Positions 32,061 through 45,500 of a DNA stretch of 64,000 nucleotides are shown here, in pieces (the stretch's first letter is position 1; the number at the start of each line of letters is the position of its first letter). The translations under genes and the position numbers were made by a program. The stretch comes from Siniperca chuatsi. Its lineage: Eukaryota; Chordata; Actinopteri; Centrarchiformes; Sinipercidae. Location of the stretch: NCBI RefSeq assembly GCF_020085105.1, contig NC_058058.1, positions 3,667,587 through 3,731,586 on the forward strand, read 5' to 3'. The notes below the pieces were generated by a model that did not search any database, was not told where the DNA came from, and worked only from the letters and a program-made list of their open reading frames with translations.

Positions 32061-32621
32061 GTCTGGACAAGACCTGACAGACAGAAACGCAACAACAGGT
32101 TTGTGACACACAAATGTTGAAAACTGCTACTCATGTTCCTGAAAAACCCTCCAAGAAGCTAGAAGACAGCAGAGGTCTTTACATATTGCGCAATAAAAAT
32201 CAGAGAGCTACGTCAAGTACACCACAACAAGACCGGAAAACATGCGAGATTGTCTTCAAAATAAAAGCCCTAATTTATCATGTTAAAGTTAGGGACGTGA
32301 CTGACAAAGGATGGTGAAAAAATATTATTTCATGCAGTTTCATATGAAAAGTGTTTTCTTTATGGAAATCAACATATTCTGAATACATGTACAGTGTGTT
32401 TGTATGTAAATATGTGTGTTTGTTATTGTTTATGTAAAATAATCTGGCAACGAGTGAATGGAGAGCCGGAGTAGATATACTGGCGCTGATGAGCTTGATG
32501 GGAGGCAGGTGTGTCGGCTGAGCGGAGTGATTGGGTGAAGGATCTCAGGTGAGTGAGAGTGGTGGAGTCAGGAGCCAGTGGAGAGAGACAGGAGGAGTAG
32601 CTACGCCTCCAGACACATGCG

Positions 32622-32644
32622 CACACACACACACACACACACAC
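32622..32644. repeat. (AC)n microsatellite
   Basis: Short AC run followed by agagagagac. Confidence 0.9.
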
Positions 32645-32699
32645 AGAGAGAGACAGACAGGGGGAGAGACAGGAGACACAGGGCAGGGGAATGCAGACA

Positions 32700-33543
32700 A
32701 GCTGTCACAGCCTTAACAGCTGTCACGCATTCAGACTAAAACCACAGGGTTTGACAGTAAAAGCTCAGTAAATCCCAACATCTAATACTACATCTTATTG
32801 TCAGGTATTTTATGAAAATAAAAGATTTTTTTTTTATGTCAAGCCTACAGCAGATTATGACGTTATACAATATTGTAATCACTGCCTGGTCTTAAAGTAT
32901 GTATGTATGACGCAGATGTCAGTTTCTTCTTGGCTTCCTCTCCTCAGTTAGACAGCTGTGGAGACAAGCAGGAGAGGTGAACATCTGATTCATCGAATTA
33001 GCTTCCCAACAGGCCTACAGTAAAATAGTTTACATTAGCATCAATGCATCTTTGATAATAGCCCAATAATAATACAATATACTCATGTATAGGCTAATAA
33101 AATTACACTGACAGGGGCCATTTTGCCTGCATAATAGTACTTTTACTATTTGAAGTATATTTTGTTGTTAATACTTCTGTACTTTTACTTAGGTAACATT
33201 TTGAATGAAAGGATTTTTACATTGTGATTTTCCTACTTTTACTTTTCCTCCACCGGGTTTTAGTGTGTGTTTTTTATGTTTGTGTAGCTGTTTGCAAACA
33301 ATTTTTTGTAACAAAAACATGTGCAGTACCAGTGCATTAGGGCTTTTATTTTGAAACACATGACCGGAACGCATCTTACTTACTATGTGGTACCTGACTA
33401 AAGCGCGTGCAGGGCCGGATTATGAACAGTTTGTGAAACAGGGAGAGGAGGGTGAGTGATTCAGTGATTCACTGCGAGTGTAATGCTCTACTCTGAAAGT
33501 TTCTAAACTTTTCATTTAAACACTTTTTTTTTCCACCGCTGAA
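32700..33543. other. Upstream region of the lectin gene, no gene seen
   Basis: Would include the promoter and 5' UTR of the lectin gene. No TATA box at a convincing distance was recognised. The bases before the ATG are gctgaa. Confidence 0.4.
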
Positions 33544-36500
33544 ATGTCGACCACCGGGAGCTCCCCGGCCTGTGAGGGGATGTACTCCAAACTGATAGAC
33601 GACGAGGGCCCATATGACGACTTCAACCGCAGGCCAGATGTTGGACAAGGTATGGACTCACCACAGAGTATAGCCTTTAACTCTTTAATTGCTGCGTCTT
33701 CATGGAGTCTTATAGCTTAATATTTGAGTTCATGTTGAGCTTCTTTTGGTCTCTCTCTCTCTTAACTGACTAACTTTTTTAGGCACTGACTACACAAGTT
33801 GAAAAATACTGGATTAATTTAACAAATCAAAACACAGCTCATCCTACATCATGTAAACATAATGGCAGTTTTGCTCACACTGTATCACTGTAACTCCTGT
33901 TTTAACACTGTTTGGATTGAGAGCCTATATTATCATCCTGTAGTTTAGAAAAAAATGTTAGGGCTGCAATTAATGATTCTATTTATTATTGATTCATCTG
34001 AAGATTATTTTCTCTATTAATTGATTAATTGTTTGGCCTACTGGATGTCAGAAAGCCCTAGGTGGCGTCTTCAAACTGCTTTTTTGTCCAACCAACAGTT
34101 CAAAACCCCAAGAATAAACAATTAGTTGATTATCACTGCCGAATAATTTTGTTGTTGTTGATCAATTTATCGACTAATTGTTTCAGCTCTAAACTTTATT
34201 TATAGAGCACTTTTCAAAACAGAAATTACAAGGTGTTTTACAACATAAGAACGCAACAAAAACACCACAATAGTTCAAAATACGGAATAAAACAGGCTTA
34301 AAACACGAGTGGTGGTTTAGTCTACAAAATGTCAGGACATTGTGAACAATCCCTATCAGTTTCCTAGAGCAGTAGGTGGAGTCTTGAAAATGTTAGTTTT
34401 GTCAAAACAACAGTCCAAAATCCAAAGACAGATGAAAAAAAGCTTGTTGATTTTCCATTTGATCAGCATTTTCAGTATTTTCTAGCCACATCAGTCGGCT
34501 CGGGGATGACAATGTCAGTCAGTCCACCACTTTCGTCCAGATTCAGATATCTCAACAACTATTGGATGGGATGCCATAAAACTCTTTACAGACATTCACG
34601 GTCCCCGGAGGATGAATCATTTGATGATCCCCTGACTTTTCCTCTAGCGCCACCAACAGGTCCATTTCTTTTTCAGTGTTTCAGTGCTTATTAGCAAACA
34701 CTAGCATGATAACCTGCTAAACTAAGATAGTGAACAGCATACCTCCTAAACATCAGCATGTTAGCATGCTAATGTTAGCATTCAGCTCAAAGCTAACCGC
34801 CTGAGTATTAATTTAGTAGTTATTTATGAGGGCATCGTATAGTGTATACATTTACACAGAAAACGGACACTCAAATGAAATGGTGGAAGGCAAATATAGG
34901 GCACTATGTAGTAAATAGGACGTGATTTCAGACACAGCTTTAGTCTTGTTTTCAGTTTACTGTACAGTGTAGCATTGGGACAAAGGGACTCCTTGGACTC
35001 ACACTTTGAGAGGAATATACAGATTCTTTAGTATTAAATATAGCTGACGAACACAAGTGACTTATAATGTTACTAATGTTTGAATAATACATGTCGGCAG
35101 ACACAGTAATAATAACTTTAAGACACTTGTCAGTACTCATGAACACCAAAGGAGCCTTGTATTCACTAGAACTTAATTGCTCAGTTTTATCTGGCAGATA
35201 AGCTCTCCGTACATGACACCACAAGTTTGGGACGAAAGTTACTATGTTCATCATAAATTCAAATCAAAACAAACATAGTAAAATACTTTTTGTAGTTAGG
35301 ATCTTTACGTTATTTGTGAAAGGTCAAAAGGTTGAAGCTAGTGTGAAAGTCTTAACATGTTAGTTGGGAGTGTCTCTCCAACACTTTGTGTCCACAATTT
35401 TCTTGACTCCACACAAATTCTCCTCCTTGGGATTTGGAAAGAGCTCTCTGTTGTTCAGTTTCTGATTTGTTGATTAAATCTGACAATTCAGTCAGTTTGC
35501 CTCTGGCTGATCCACTTTATCCACCAAATATCATGGAGGTCAATCTGACAGCTGACAACTGACAACAACATTTATAATAATAAATCTTTGAATCTGTGTG
35601 GGAATAAATCATCCCGCTAGTCCAAACAAATCAAAGTCATTTTCCTCACTTCTGTCTGCTTTGTTTGATAATTGCAGTGCAGTCATATTTCCCACATCCC
35701 AGAAACTGCTCTGACATGTTTGATCTTCACAAGTCTGAACAGAGTAGAGGAGATTCCTTTGTGGTTAAAAGGCTATGCTTCAAGAAAATGTAATTCATCA
35801 TCCATCCAAATTGAGGCCATGAAATAGCAAATAAATAAATAATAAAAATAATAAGTAAAGCACATGTTGATTTTAGTTTAGTTTAATGCAACAATACACA
35901 AGCACATTGATATTAAACTCACTGTTCAGCTGACAATTCCTGTCAGAGCACTTAAAATACGTTAAAATACCGACCAGCCTTAATCTCAGAAGTGAGAAAA
36001 TGAGTCAATTACGGCAGCGTATTTCTGCCACCATGACAAAAACAGTATTTGCTCAGTTTCTCGTTATTATGAGAAACTTCTTGTTTTTACAAGATCCTTT
36101 GGTAACAAGATATTTCATGTAATTACCTCTATGTTTTTGGTGCTGTTTGTTTGCAGGATTACGGAAAAACTACTGGCCTGATTTTCATGAAACTTGGTAG
36201 AATGGTGTAGCATTGGCCAAGGAAGAACCCATTACATTTTTGAGTGGATCCAAATCATGGGGCGGATGCACAAATAATTTTTCACTTTTGGTAACATTGC
36301 GAGATAGGTCAATTGGAAGACCGGTGTCTATGGCAAAATGAACTGAATTCGTTGTGCATGTGCCAACCCGTCATAATTAAAGTGAATGGTGTGCCGCGAC
36401 TGCCACCTCAAACATCACTGTAGAAACAAATGCAGCAGGTATGTAAGAAATAAGCAATCAGGGATGTGATTTTTCTGGATTAATCTGGAATTCCGGATTT

Positions 36501-39500
36501 TCCGAGCTATGCGAAGTATATAATAAATGCACAGCTGACATGATGAGGCTTCAGTTAGACACAAACATATTTTGACATACTGTAATTCTAATAGTTTTGG
36601 AAATATATCCAGAAATATATAGTGGTTGCGCTTGCAGATGTGCATATCATAGAAGACTGGACTATTGGCCTTGGCGGAGGTCTGTGCTCTCCGAGTGCCC
36701 TTCTAGTTATGACATATTTTCCCCGTTATCACTAAATACCAAATTATTCAGTTTTTACAAGAAACTTTACTTGTTATAACAACATATACCTTTTATCTTG
36801 TTATATCACAAAACATTCTCATTATTTCATGAAGCCAACTTATCTCATTAAAACAAACTTTTCACGTTCTAACATGATGAACATTATAAAAAGAAACTTA
36901 CATATGGTGTTAAAACAAGGAGAACGGGAGATTGTAGCCTATTTCAGCTAGAAAAAAACAGCAATGACTGCTTTAAATATGGTTTAAGTTATATTTGATG
37001 TGATAGTTTGGCAGCTTTAACAGTAGAGCTTTATTGGGAAATATTATGAGATGGTCATTTCTTCTGGTCAGTAAGGAAGTCCATCCAGCTTTGTGATACA
37101 GAGAGCAATGATGAGTACAAAATGTGCCATTACTGACGAAGTGCAATGCACTACGTTAAACACGGTTTAGCGGCTAAAGTAACGTTGGGGCAGCATCAAA
37201 GCCTGGTTTGATTTTAAATTTTTGAGTCAAATGTTGAATATGAGTCTTTTGATGACAGTCTGCTGTCAAGCCAGTTTCCTAAATATTTGCATGACTCAGA
37301 AAGAGTGACGTGGGTACCATTTAAAGTCTGAATCACAGGATGGTGAATACCATGTACTTGGTCTTATCTGCATTTAAAACATGTCTGATTAGGAAGTGAT
37401 AACTGAAAAGCATCAAAGTTCAGGCTGAAGATGAGTTAGAGCCCGGGTTGTGGAGGATCCTGGGGTATATAAAACTGTATCTGCATAAAAATAGACATTG
37501 AAGTACTGATAAGGAAGGATAATGTTATGTTTGTGTAATGGATAGCAATTGTGTGTTTTAGTGCTGATAAAACTTTTCATTTATATGAGGAAGAATGTGT
37601 TATTTCTTTGTTCAAAGCTTTCATAGTCTCGCTTTAACATTCACATTAAGAGGGCTCAATATTGTGGTTATTTAGCTTTAACTATATCTGTATGCAGTAT
37701 GCAGACACCTTTGGTTTATTATATTAATTAACAATCTTTCTCCCTTATCACCTCCAGCTCACTCAGTCTCCCCAGTCAGACTGATCCCCAGGCTGAGCGG
37801 CCCCGGGCCCTACCGCTTTGCCACCATCTGCCTGGCTACGCTGTGTGCCATCCTGCTGATCGCCATCATAGCCGTCACCGCACACTGTGAGTACACAAAT
37901 TGTCAGATATTCCTTTCTTTCATTTCGTCTTTCTTTTCTGTTCTGACTTTTTTGTAATTGTTCAATTCAAGGTCTAAAAGTATTTTTAAGAAGTTTCATC
38001 TGGAACAAATGATATTTATATCTCTAAATAATGACAATTTCCACGTATTTCTATGTTAAAATAAGTCAGACCATGCTAATGTTGGTAGTAAGAATGCATT
38101 TCTGTTTTTCTATTTAAGAGCTTATGTGAAGATATCTTATCTTTGACAATTTTTACCATGGAAACCGTATTTTCTTCTTTTGGATGAACTAAAAATAGTC
38201 TTAAGTCATTCAATTTTGAAATTAAATTATGTAGACATCCTGTATTTTGCTCTGTATTTTATGCTGTTAAAATTCTCCCACATGCACTGTAAACACATTC
38301 ATTTGTTCACTGGTGATAATCTGGATGCAGAGCCAAATATTTCCTGAGACTAAACAGGAAGATATTAAATAAATCCAACTATGTGACTGGTGCTCATCAT
38401 GAAAATTAAGGCAGAAACAGTGAATTCAAAATTGCAGAATGAGCAGTTTCAGGTAAGAAAAAAGAGGATTCAGTGGTTTGTGCCTTGCAACACTGGAATT
38501 TCAGGCATGTTTGCCAATAGTATGCCTGCGTTTTTATACACAGTTAGCACATGTAAGCACGTGTGTGTGTGTGTGCTCGTTATGTTGAAACAGCCACACA
38601 GTCAGAATGCTGAAAAGCTGCTTCTGCTTTTAATGAGCGCGTTGGCTAAACTGCTGCTAGCCGAGCCAGAGTGAGCCAACGGAGGAAAAGTTTAAAGTGA
38701 AGATTTTCAATGTTTTTAAAGGTGATAATTGGTCTGTTGTTCATTTAGATAAATATCATGATTTGAGACTAAATTTTCTACAATTGAAACACAACTCTTT
38801 TCAGGGAAAAGTGTAATAGGAACTTGCAGTTCAGATGATGTGATGATGTACAGTATGTGTGGTAGGGAGGAGAGTAAATAAGTACATTATTATAGATAGA
38901 TATATTATAGATATAGGTGTATCAGTGTATCTCAAAGTATTTTTGTTTGGTGTGCGCCTGTTGTCATCTTTTTCCAAAGGTGTTCTTCCAAAATCATCAT
39001 CAAGTGTCTGTTAACTTACTAGTCCATCCTTCCATATGTTTCACAGATAAGAACAAACCTCAGGGCAGTGGTGAAGCGACCTCAGAGATACAGAAGCAGA
39101 CACAGGACACAAACGTGACGGCTCTGACTGCTTCCATCAGCAAACTGCAGCAGGAGAAAGACCAGCTGCAGAAAGAGAATGACGAGCTGCTGGCCAAACT
39201 GGCTGCCAAGATAACCACTAAAGGTAGACAACTCTATATTTGTATATGGATGTGTGCTTTCTGTTACATACATGTCAGCTTTTAGCACCTACTGTCGTGC
39301 TACTGTTACTGAATAAGAGTAAAGGGTGCATTTGAGCTAGAGTGAAATATGGATGTTGGATTATTTTGGATGAGACTGTACCGTTCTGCTTCTGTTTCCT
39401 AATCTCTTTCTGTGTGTCATCAGCTCCTGAGGTGATAAAACCGACAACCAAGGCGGTGGTGGCCCCTATCGTCTGCCCAATGGACTGGCATCTCTTCAAC

Positions 39501-42500
39501 AACAGCTGTTACTTCATCTCCAGAACCACGAGGGATTGGCCAGAGAGCCAGTCTTACTGCCAGAGCCAAGGAGCTCACCTGGCCATCATCCACACGGCAG
39601 AGGAGCAGGTACAGTACGACAAGTTGCATGGTCGCAACATGTACATTACGATGCTGCCAAGACTCATCCCCCAAAAAAGCACCACAGAGCGCCACAGGAA
39701 GTCATTCCTGCCTGTGGCCATCAAACTCTTTAACTCCTCCCTCTAAGTGTTAGTCTATATGACCCTAAGTCATTAAACTGGACATTGATCATTAACATCA
39801 CTGCAATACTACTGAGTTCAAACATCAATAGCTCCAATAGTTTACTGCAACTGTGTCAGAGAAAGTTACTTAACTTACATTAGTGGACTTGTTGCTGAAG
39901 TTAAACGTTGATACAGTGTGAACAAAAACATTTTTTTACTTGAAGATATATATATAAAACAGATATATAGATGTGTTTGTTGCATACGGAATAAGCCACC
40001 AACATGGCACTGAACGTTGAAGGATAAGGTTGGTGTTATTCTATACATTTCTTACAGTCAGCAAATCCCATGAAAAGACCAAAACCAACAACCTGTTAGT
40101 CCGTCTCTAAATATTTTCGGACTTTTATATCCTGTTTGTGGCTCTCAGCCCCAAGCCCATTGGTTCCTACTCAAGATGTACATTTTGAAAAATGACTCAC
40201 AAATATAGTTTGAAGTTTAGAATTTTTTAGATGGCCCAGTAATTTTCTGACAGCTGGTCTCAGTTTTTAACAAACATTACTGAAACAGGGGACTATTTTC
40301 AGTGGCGGATTAATCCACATTTGTTGCTCTAGTGAGTATTTCTGGCAGCAGGACAGTGTATGTGGGATTGAGTCAAAATAAACTAGTGTGTGTGTTCATG
40401 GTGATGAAGGAACATGTCACCCAGTGCAACAGTGAGGCTCACCGATGTGTTTTTAATTGGACAACAATGGAGCTCTATGGCACAGAGGAAGAAGATGTAT
40501 CAGGCTTTGGATACACACACAATACTTGTCATAGTTTTGGGGTTTTGTCCTGTTTCCTTTTTTATATTGAAATGTTCTCCTCTCCTCGTGTGTCTTGTTG
40601 TTTTACTTCCTGTCTTTGTTTTCTTTTCCCTCCAGTTTAGATTGTTTGCCCTGCCCTAATTAGTTGCACCTGTGTCTTGTTGTCTCCCCTACCTAAATGT
40701 AATTAGTCAGAGTTTTTTTCTTTTTTTCAGTGTCAGTTTATCATTTGCATTTTCAGTTGTACCCCTGTCTAGCATCTGGGTTTCTTGTTCTATGGATTCA
40801 TTGTTTCCCTGTTCCTTACCTGTCTGGATTTTTGGATTTTGCCAGTCCACCATTGGATTTTGTTTCTTATGTTTGAGCCTGCTTGCCTGCTCCCAGTCTG
40901 AATTGTTTTGCCTGTGTTGAACTGCTAGAAATCCGTGTAAGCCTTTTTTGTGTGTGTGTTTATCATTAAATGGTTGATCTGCACCTTTCCTGCCTATATG
41001 TCTGCATAATAAGAAAAATATACTAGAATATCATCAGCCTTATTTATTCTTTACAAAAACACGTTCAGTGAACATAATTTGGGCTTTTGCAGAATCATCC
41101 AGTATCAAGTTGGGATATTAATCAAATGTCAGCCATTGAGCTGTCTCTCTCAGGCACCCTACTGTACAAAAACAATCAATGATGAATGTGTTCCTTGAAT
41201 ATACTTAAACATTTCCTTTGTGTATGTTTCCTCTCAGACGTTTCTGTGGAATCTTCTTCCCAGAGGCCACTGGAACGCCTACTGGTTTGGGATCAGTGAT
41301 GAGCAAACAGAGGATCAGTGGAAATGGGTGGATGGCACCCCGCTTGTCGGAGGGTAGGTTCACTTCTTTCACAACTCATCTGCCTTCGGACATGTTCAGA
41401 ACCAAACTGCATAGACAGCCAAAGTCATTACATCAAATCCTGTCTAGCTTCTGTTACTCAATGCAATCGGTGAGTCTGTGAGTTTTAGCATCGTTCAGCT
41501 AATTGTTTTACAGCCTGCAAACTCTGTTTTGCTAATCAGAGCTGTGAGACTGTGAATATTGGATATCAGATCAGGCCAGAGACATAAATTCAATTAATGC
41601 AGATGTTGCTTTGTGTCTGTTTGATTAATTAATAGGCAATTGTTTGCTAATGTGCGCACCATAATAACTTTGTAAGGTGGTAATATGGCAATGTTGTGTT
41701 TATCAATAAATGAGTGCAGGTTTTAAAAGTGCACAGAGAGCAAGATTGTTAAGCAACATATTTCAAGCTCAGGGCTTTTCCTCAGGCAGCACTGGGGTCC
41801 AACTGAAGATGATTTTATAAATATGAAAAAAGGAGTAAATAGAAGGCAAGTTGCATGCTGTATATAAAATGTAGATATCACAAACTGTGTAGATATTAAA
41901 AAATTGATTAATGCTAATATTCACAACAAGGGGAACATAAGGAAGAGGGTAAGCAAGCCATGAAAACAATACCCAAAAACCACTAAAGCCTACAAAACAT
42001 ACAAAAGTGTACAATAAACACAAGTTTCTTACTCAATATTTAATATGAAGAACTTGACCAGCTATTAAAAAAGATGAGACGGGACATGAAATGCAGTCTT
42101 GAAAGATACGGAGGACTTCTACTCTGACTCTGTTGGTGGATAAATCGAGTAACAAGCTTTGACACAATAAACAGTTAATTTCTGCCAAAACTGTGACTTC
42201 ACTCTTGACTCCAGACTGTGATACACACATGCTTGGACAAACATCCACATAGTAATTGACTGACCACTGGACTTTTACCTCTGTTGAACATTTACCTCTC
42301 GCATGTCTACAGACTTTGGCACAGGTTTTGTCCTGTGAGCTGCACAGTGACAGTTGTTGGCCTGGTTTACACTGAACAGAGAGAAGATGCAGTCAGTGGA
42401 GGGAAAAGGGGAAGTAGATGAGGCAAATTAAATTTCCAATACTTCCTGTTTCACTGGAAAGTCATCCCATGGAGGAACAACATTTTTGGAAGGCAGGAAC

Positions 42501-45500
42501 CAAAAGGATTTTGGATTCCATGGAAAAGTATACTTAATTAAACTATTGTTGGTTTGAAACCAATCTGATCCTTATTTTCAGCCACACTAACTGCATGGCT
42601 CGTAGGATGGCCAGTATACTCCATCAGAAGTGCTAGTCGGATGGTTGAATAACTTCAGAAACTCCCTCAACAACTATTGGATGGATTGCCATGAAATTTG
42701 GTACAAATATTCATGTTCCCCTCAAGATGAATTGTAATAACTTTAACTTAACTTTTCATCTAGCGTCATTATCAGGTCAAATTTTCTATTTGTCCAATAC
42801 TTTATGACCAAATACCTGCTAAACTAATGACATTCCCATCAGCCTCAGCTGCTCTTTGTGTTTAGTATTAATAAGCAAATGTTAGCGTGCTGACATACTA
42901 AAATAAAATGGTGATCATGGTAAATATTATACCTGCTAAACATCAGCATGTTAGCATTGTCATTGTAAGCATGCTAGCATTAGCTCAAAGCCCCACTTTG
43001 CCTCTCAGAGCAGCTAGCATGGCTTTGGTCTCTTAGTTTTGTTACTACAAAACTTGTTACTAGTTTTGATACATTACTTAAAACAGTTACTCAATTATTA
43101 AAATGTTTAGTCTCAGATCTGCTAATCAATGTATTAACTGTTTCTGCATGGGTGATTTACTTTGTTAAACGACCTGAATCCTTTGCTATTGCTGAAAAAA
43201 ATAGTCAATTAACTGATTAGTCGATCGATAGAAAACTAATCAACAGCAACAGTTAGATGTCAACAGTTTTGATTAACAATTAATTATTCAAGTCACTTAC
43301 GTACCAGGCAAAAATGCAATTTGATAATCTGACTGAATTGCTATTTCATTTCATTTCTGCTTTTCTCTGTTATATGTAAATTGAATGTTTTGGGGTTTCG
43401 GACTGTTGGTCAGACAAAAAGCAATTTGAAGACTTAGGCCCCTAGGAAAATGCATATTGTATTTTCTACATTTTATTAACATGAATTTATTAATATGAAT
43501 CTATTAATAAAGAAAATAACCCATGCAGTATATTGATGAAAACTGAAAATAATAATTAGTTGCAGCCATAATTAGACTTTGTTTTAACAAAAGCTGTGGT
43601 TTATGCTTCTTAATCAAATATAAACTAACAATGCAGGGTTCACTGTTAAGGGTTTTTTCTTTTTCTTTTTTTGCCCGGTTGGGCAAGTGGGTCTGAAATC
43701 TACTTGCTCAAAATCACTTGTTACTTGCCCCTATACAGATTGTTTTATTTATTAGCATTTATCAAATAACAAAAATTAAAGTTAATTGTCATGTTTAATC
43801 TTTATAAATAAAGTAAATGAATCAGGGCACCGTGTGTCATAGATGCAAAACAACAAACGTTCTTGCATATGCTCCTCTCCATCATCAGCTCTGGAAAAAT
43901 ACATGTTTAATTCTAGATTTACTTGCCTGATGTGGCATTTTACTTGCAATCCTTATTTTTGAGCCCTACAATGGAGTGTAGATGTTACGTACAGAAACAA
44001 TGACTAGGACAGAGTCAGTGAAGAGTTAAAGGTTCTAGATGTTCCAGATGTGAGAGAACGGCTGGATGGAGGCCAGGATCATGTTGGCCTGCAAACAGCA
44101 GCTCTGAGCAGCGTTATATAACTGCTGTAAAACTGACTCTGACCTCTGACCTGTGATGAAAAACAAATGTGTCAGAGCCTGTGTCAGAGCCAAAGAGGGA
44201 ACTGTGAAATATACATTTTTGCTTTAAAATGCAAAGTAAGGTCATCTTCTAGTTTGTCTTTGGCTGGTGTTAATATTTTGTCATCTGTCTTTTGATTTGC
44301 TGCTTTTTCACTTCTGCTCAGGCCACAATATTATTGTAGTTCTTTCCCATCTTGTGCCAACTCAACACATTTCTAATAGCCATCTGACTTCTCTTCCTCA
44401 TTTTGAAAATATTTGTTGACTAACCTTTAATCATTCCTCTTTTAACCCCTACATTCCTTCCCTTCCTCTTTTCCTGCTGAGATGTTTTTAATTGTTTCCT
44501 AATGTTGTTTTGGCTTGGCTTGGCTCTGCTCAGCTGTTGCTGGTGATTTGACATTTATATATTTCTTCACCTTTATCCTTGAATCTTTAACTACGTTTTA
44601 CGCCGCAACTCTGCAACTTTCATGTTTATCTCTAGACTGCTTTTCTGAACAGGGGTATGTTGAAATTAGTAGATTTGTTTTTCTCTCATTGGGTTTCATT
44701 TTAAATCATTGCTAGAGTGCTCCATGCTAACAATCGAGTTTTTGTCAGTTTTAAATACCTCTCTTTAAAAAATAAACTATCAATAACTTAATACAGGGTG
44801 CTGTATAGTCACTGGTTTATTTTTTAAACTATTCCAGATGATTTGATTTGATTTCCCAAAAATAACCTGGTTTCTTGTGTCCATGTATACAAAAGTGTCC
44901 TGTCAGTAGACACAAAGAAACGAGGAAGTTAGATTGTTTTTTGAAAGTTCAGATTTTTATATTTTTATATTAAAATACTTTAAAACAAGTTAGTTGTCGA
45001 GGGCTGCAACCAATAATTTCCATTATTGATTAATCAGTAGATTAATCAAATTGATTCAAATTGAACCAAAGTGTTAGACAAACTGAAATTTTGAACTAAT
45101 GATGGCTCTATATGAAAAGTCATAGGATCACCAAATGTATTACAATTCCTCCTGAGGGGAACATGAATGCCAAATTTTATGACAAACACATCCAATGGTT
45201 GTCATTTTCCTAAAAAAAACACAAATATCAACCTGCCGGTGGCGCTAGAGGTAAAGTCATTAGTATACATCCTATGGGGACCATGAATGTCTGTACACAT
45301 TTTCATGACAATCCATTTCATGACGACATTATCCCTAGAGCCACGTGGTGGTGTGGCTAAAAAGTAAAGACTACTTGTTGGTCTGTGACAGGAAGTGAAC
45401 TGGAATCGGAAAGTTGACACACTACACACCCATCCACCACCCCGACCTCTACATCTTTGCTCTTCACGTTGCTCTATAAAAGGCATACTATTGCATTGGC

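Noticed and set aside
39342-39746. Separate single-exon gene starting MKYGCWIILDE
   Set aside because: It contains lectin exon 4 with real splice borders; the upstream part is intron and the end is LINE-derived.
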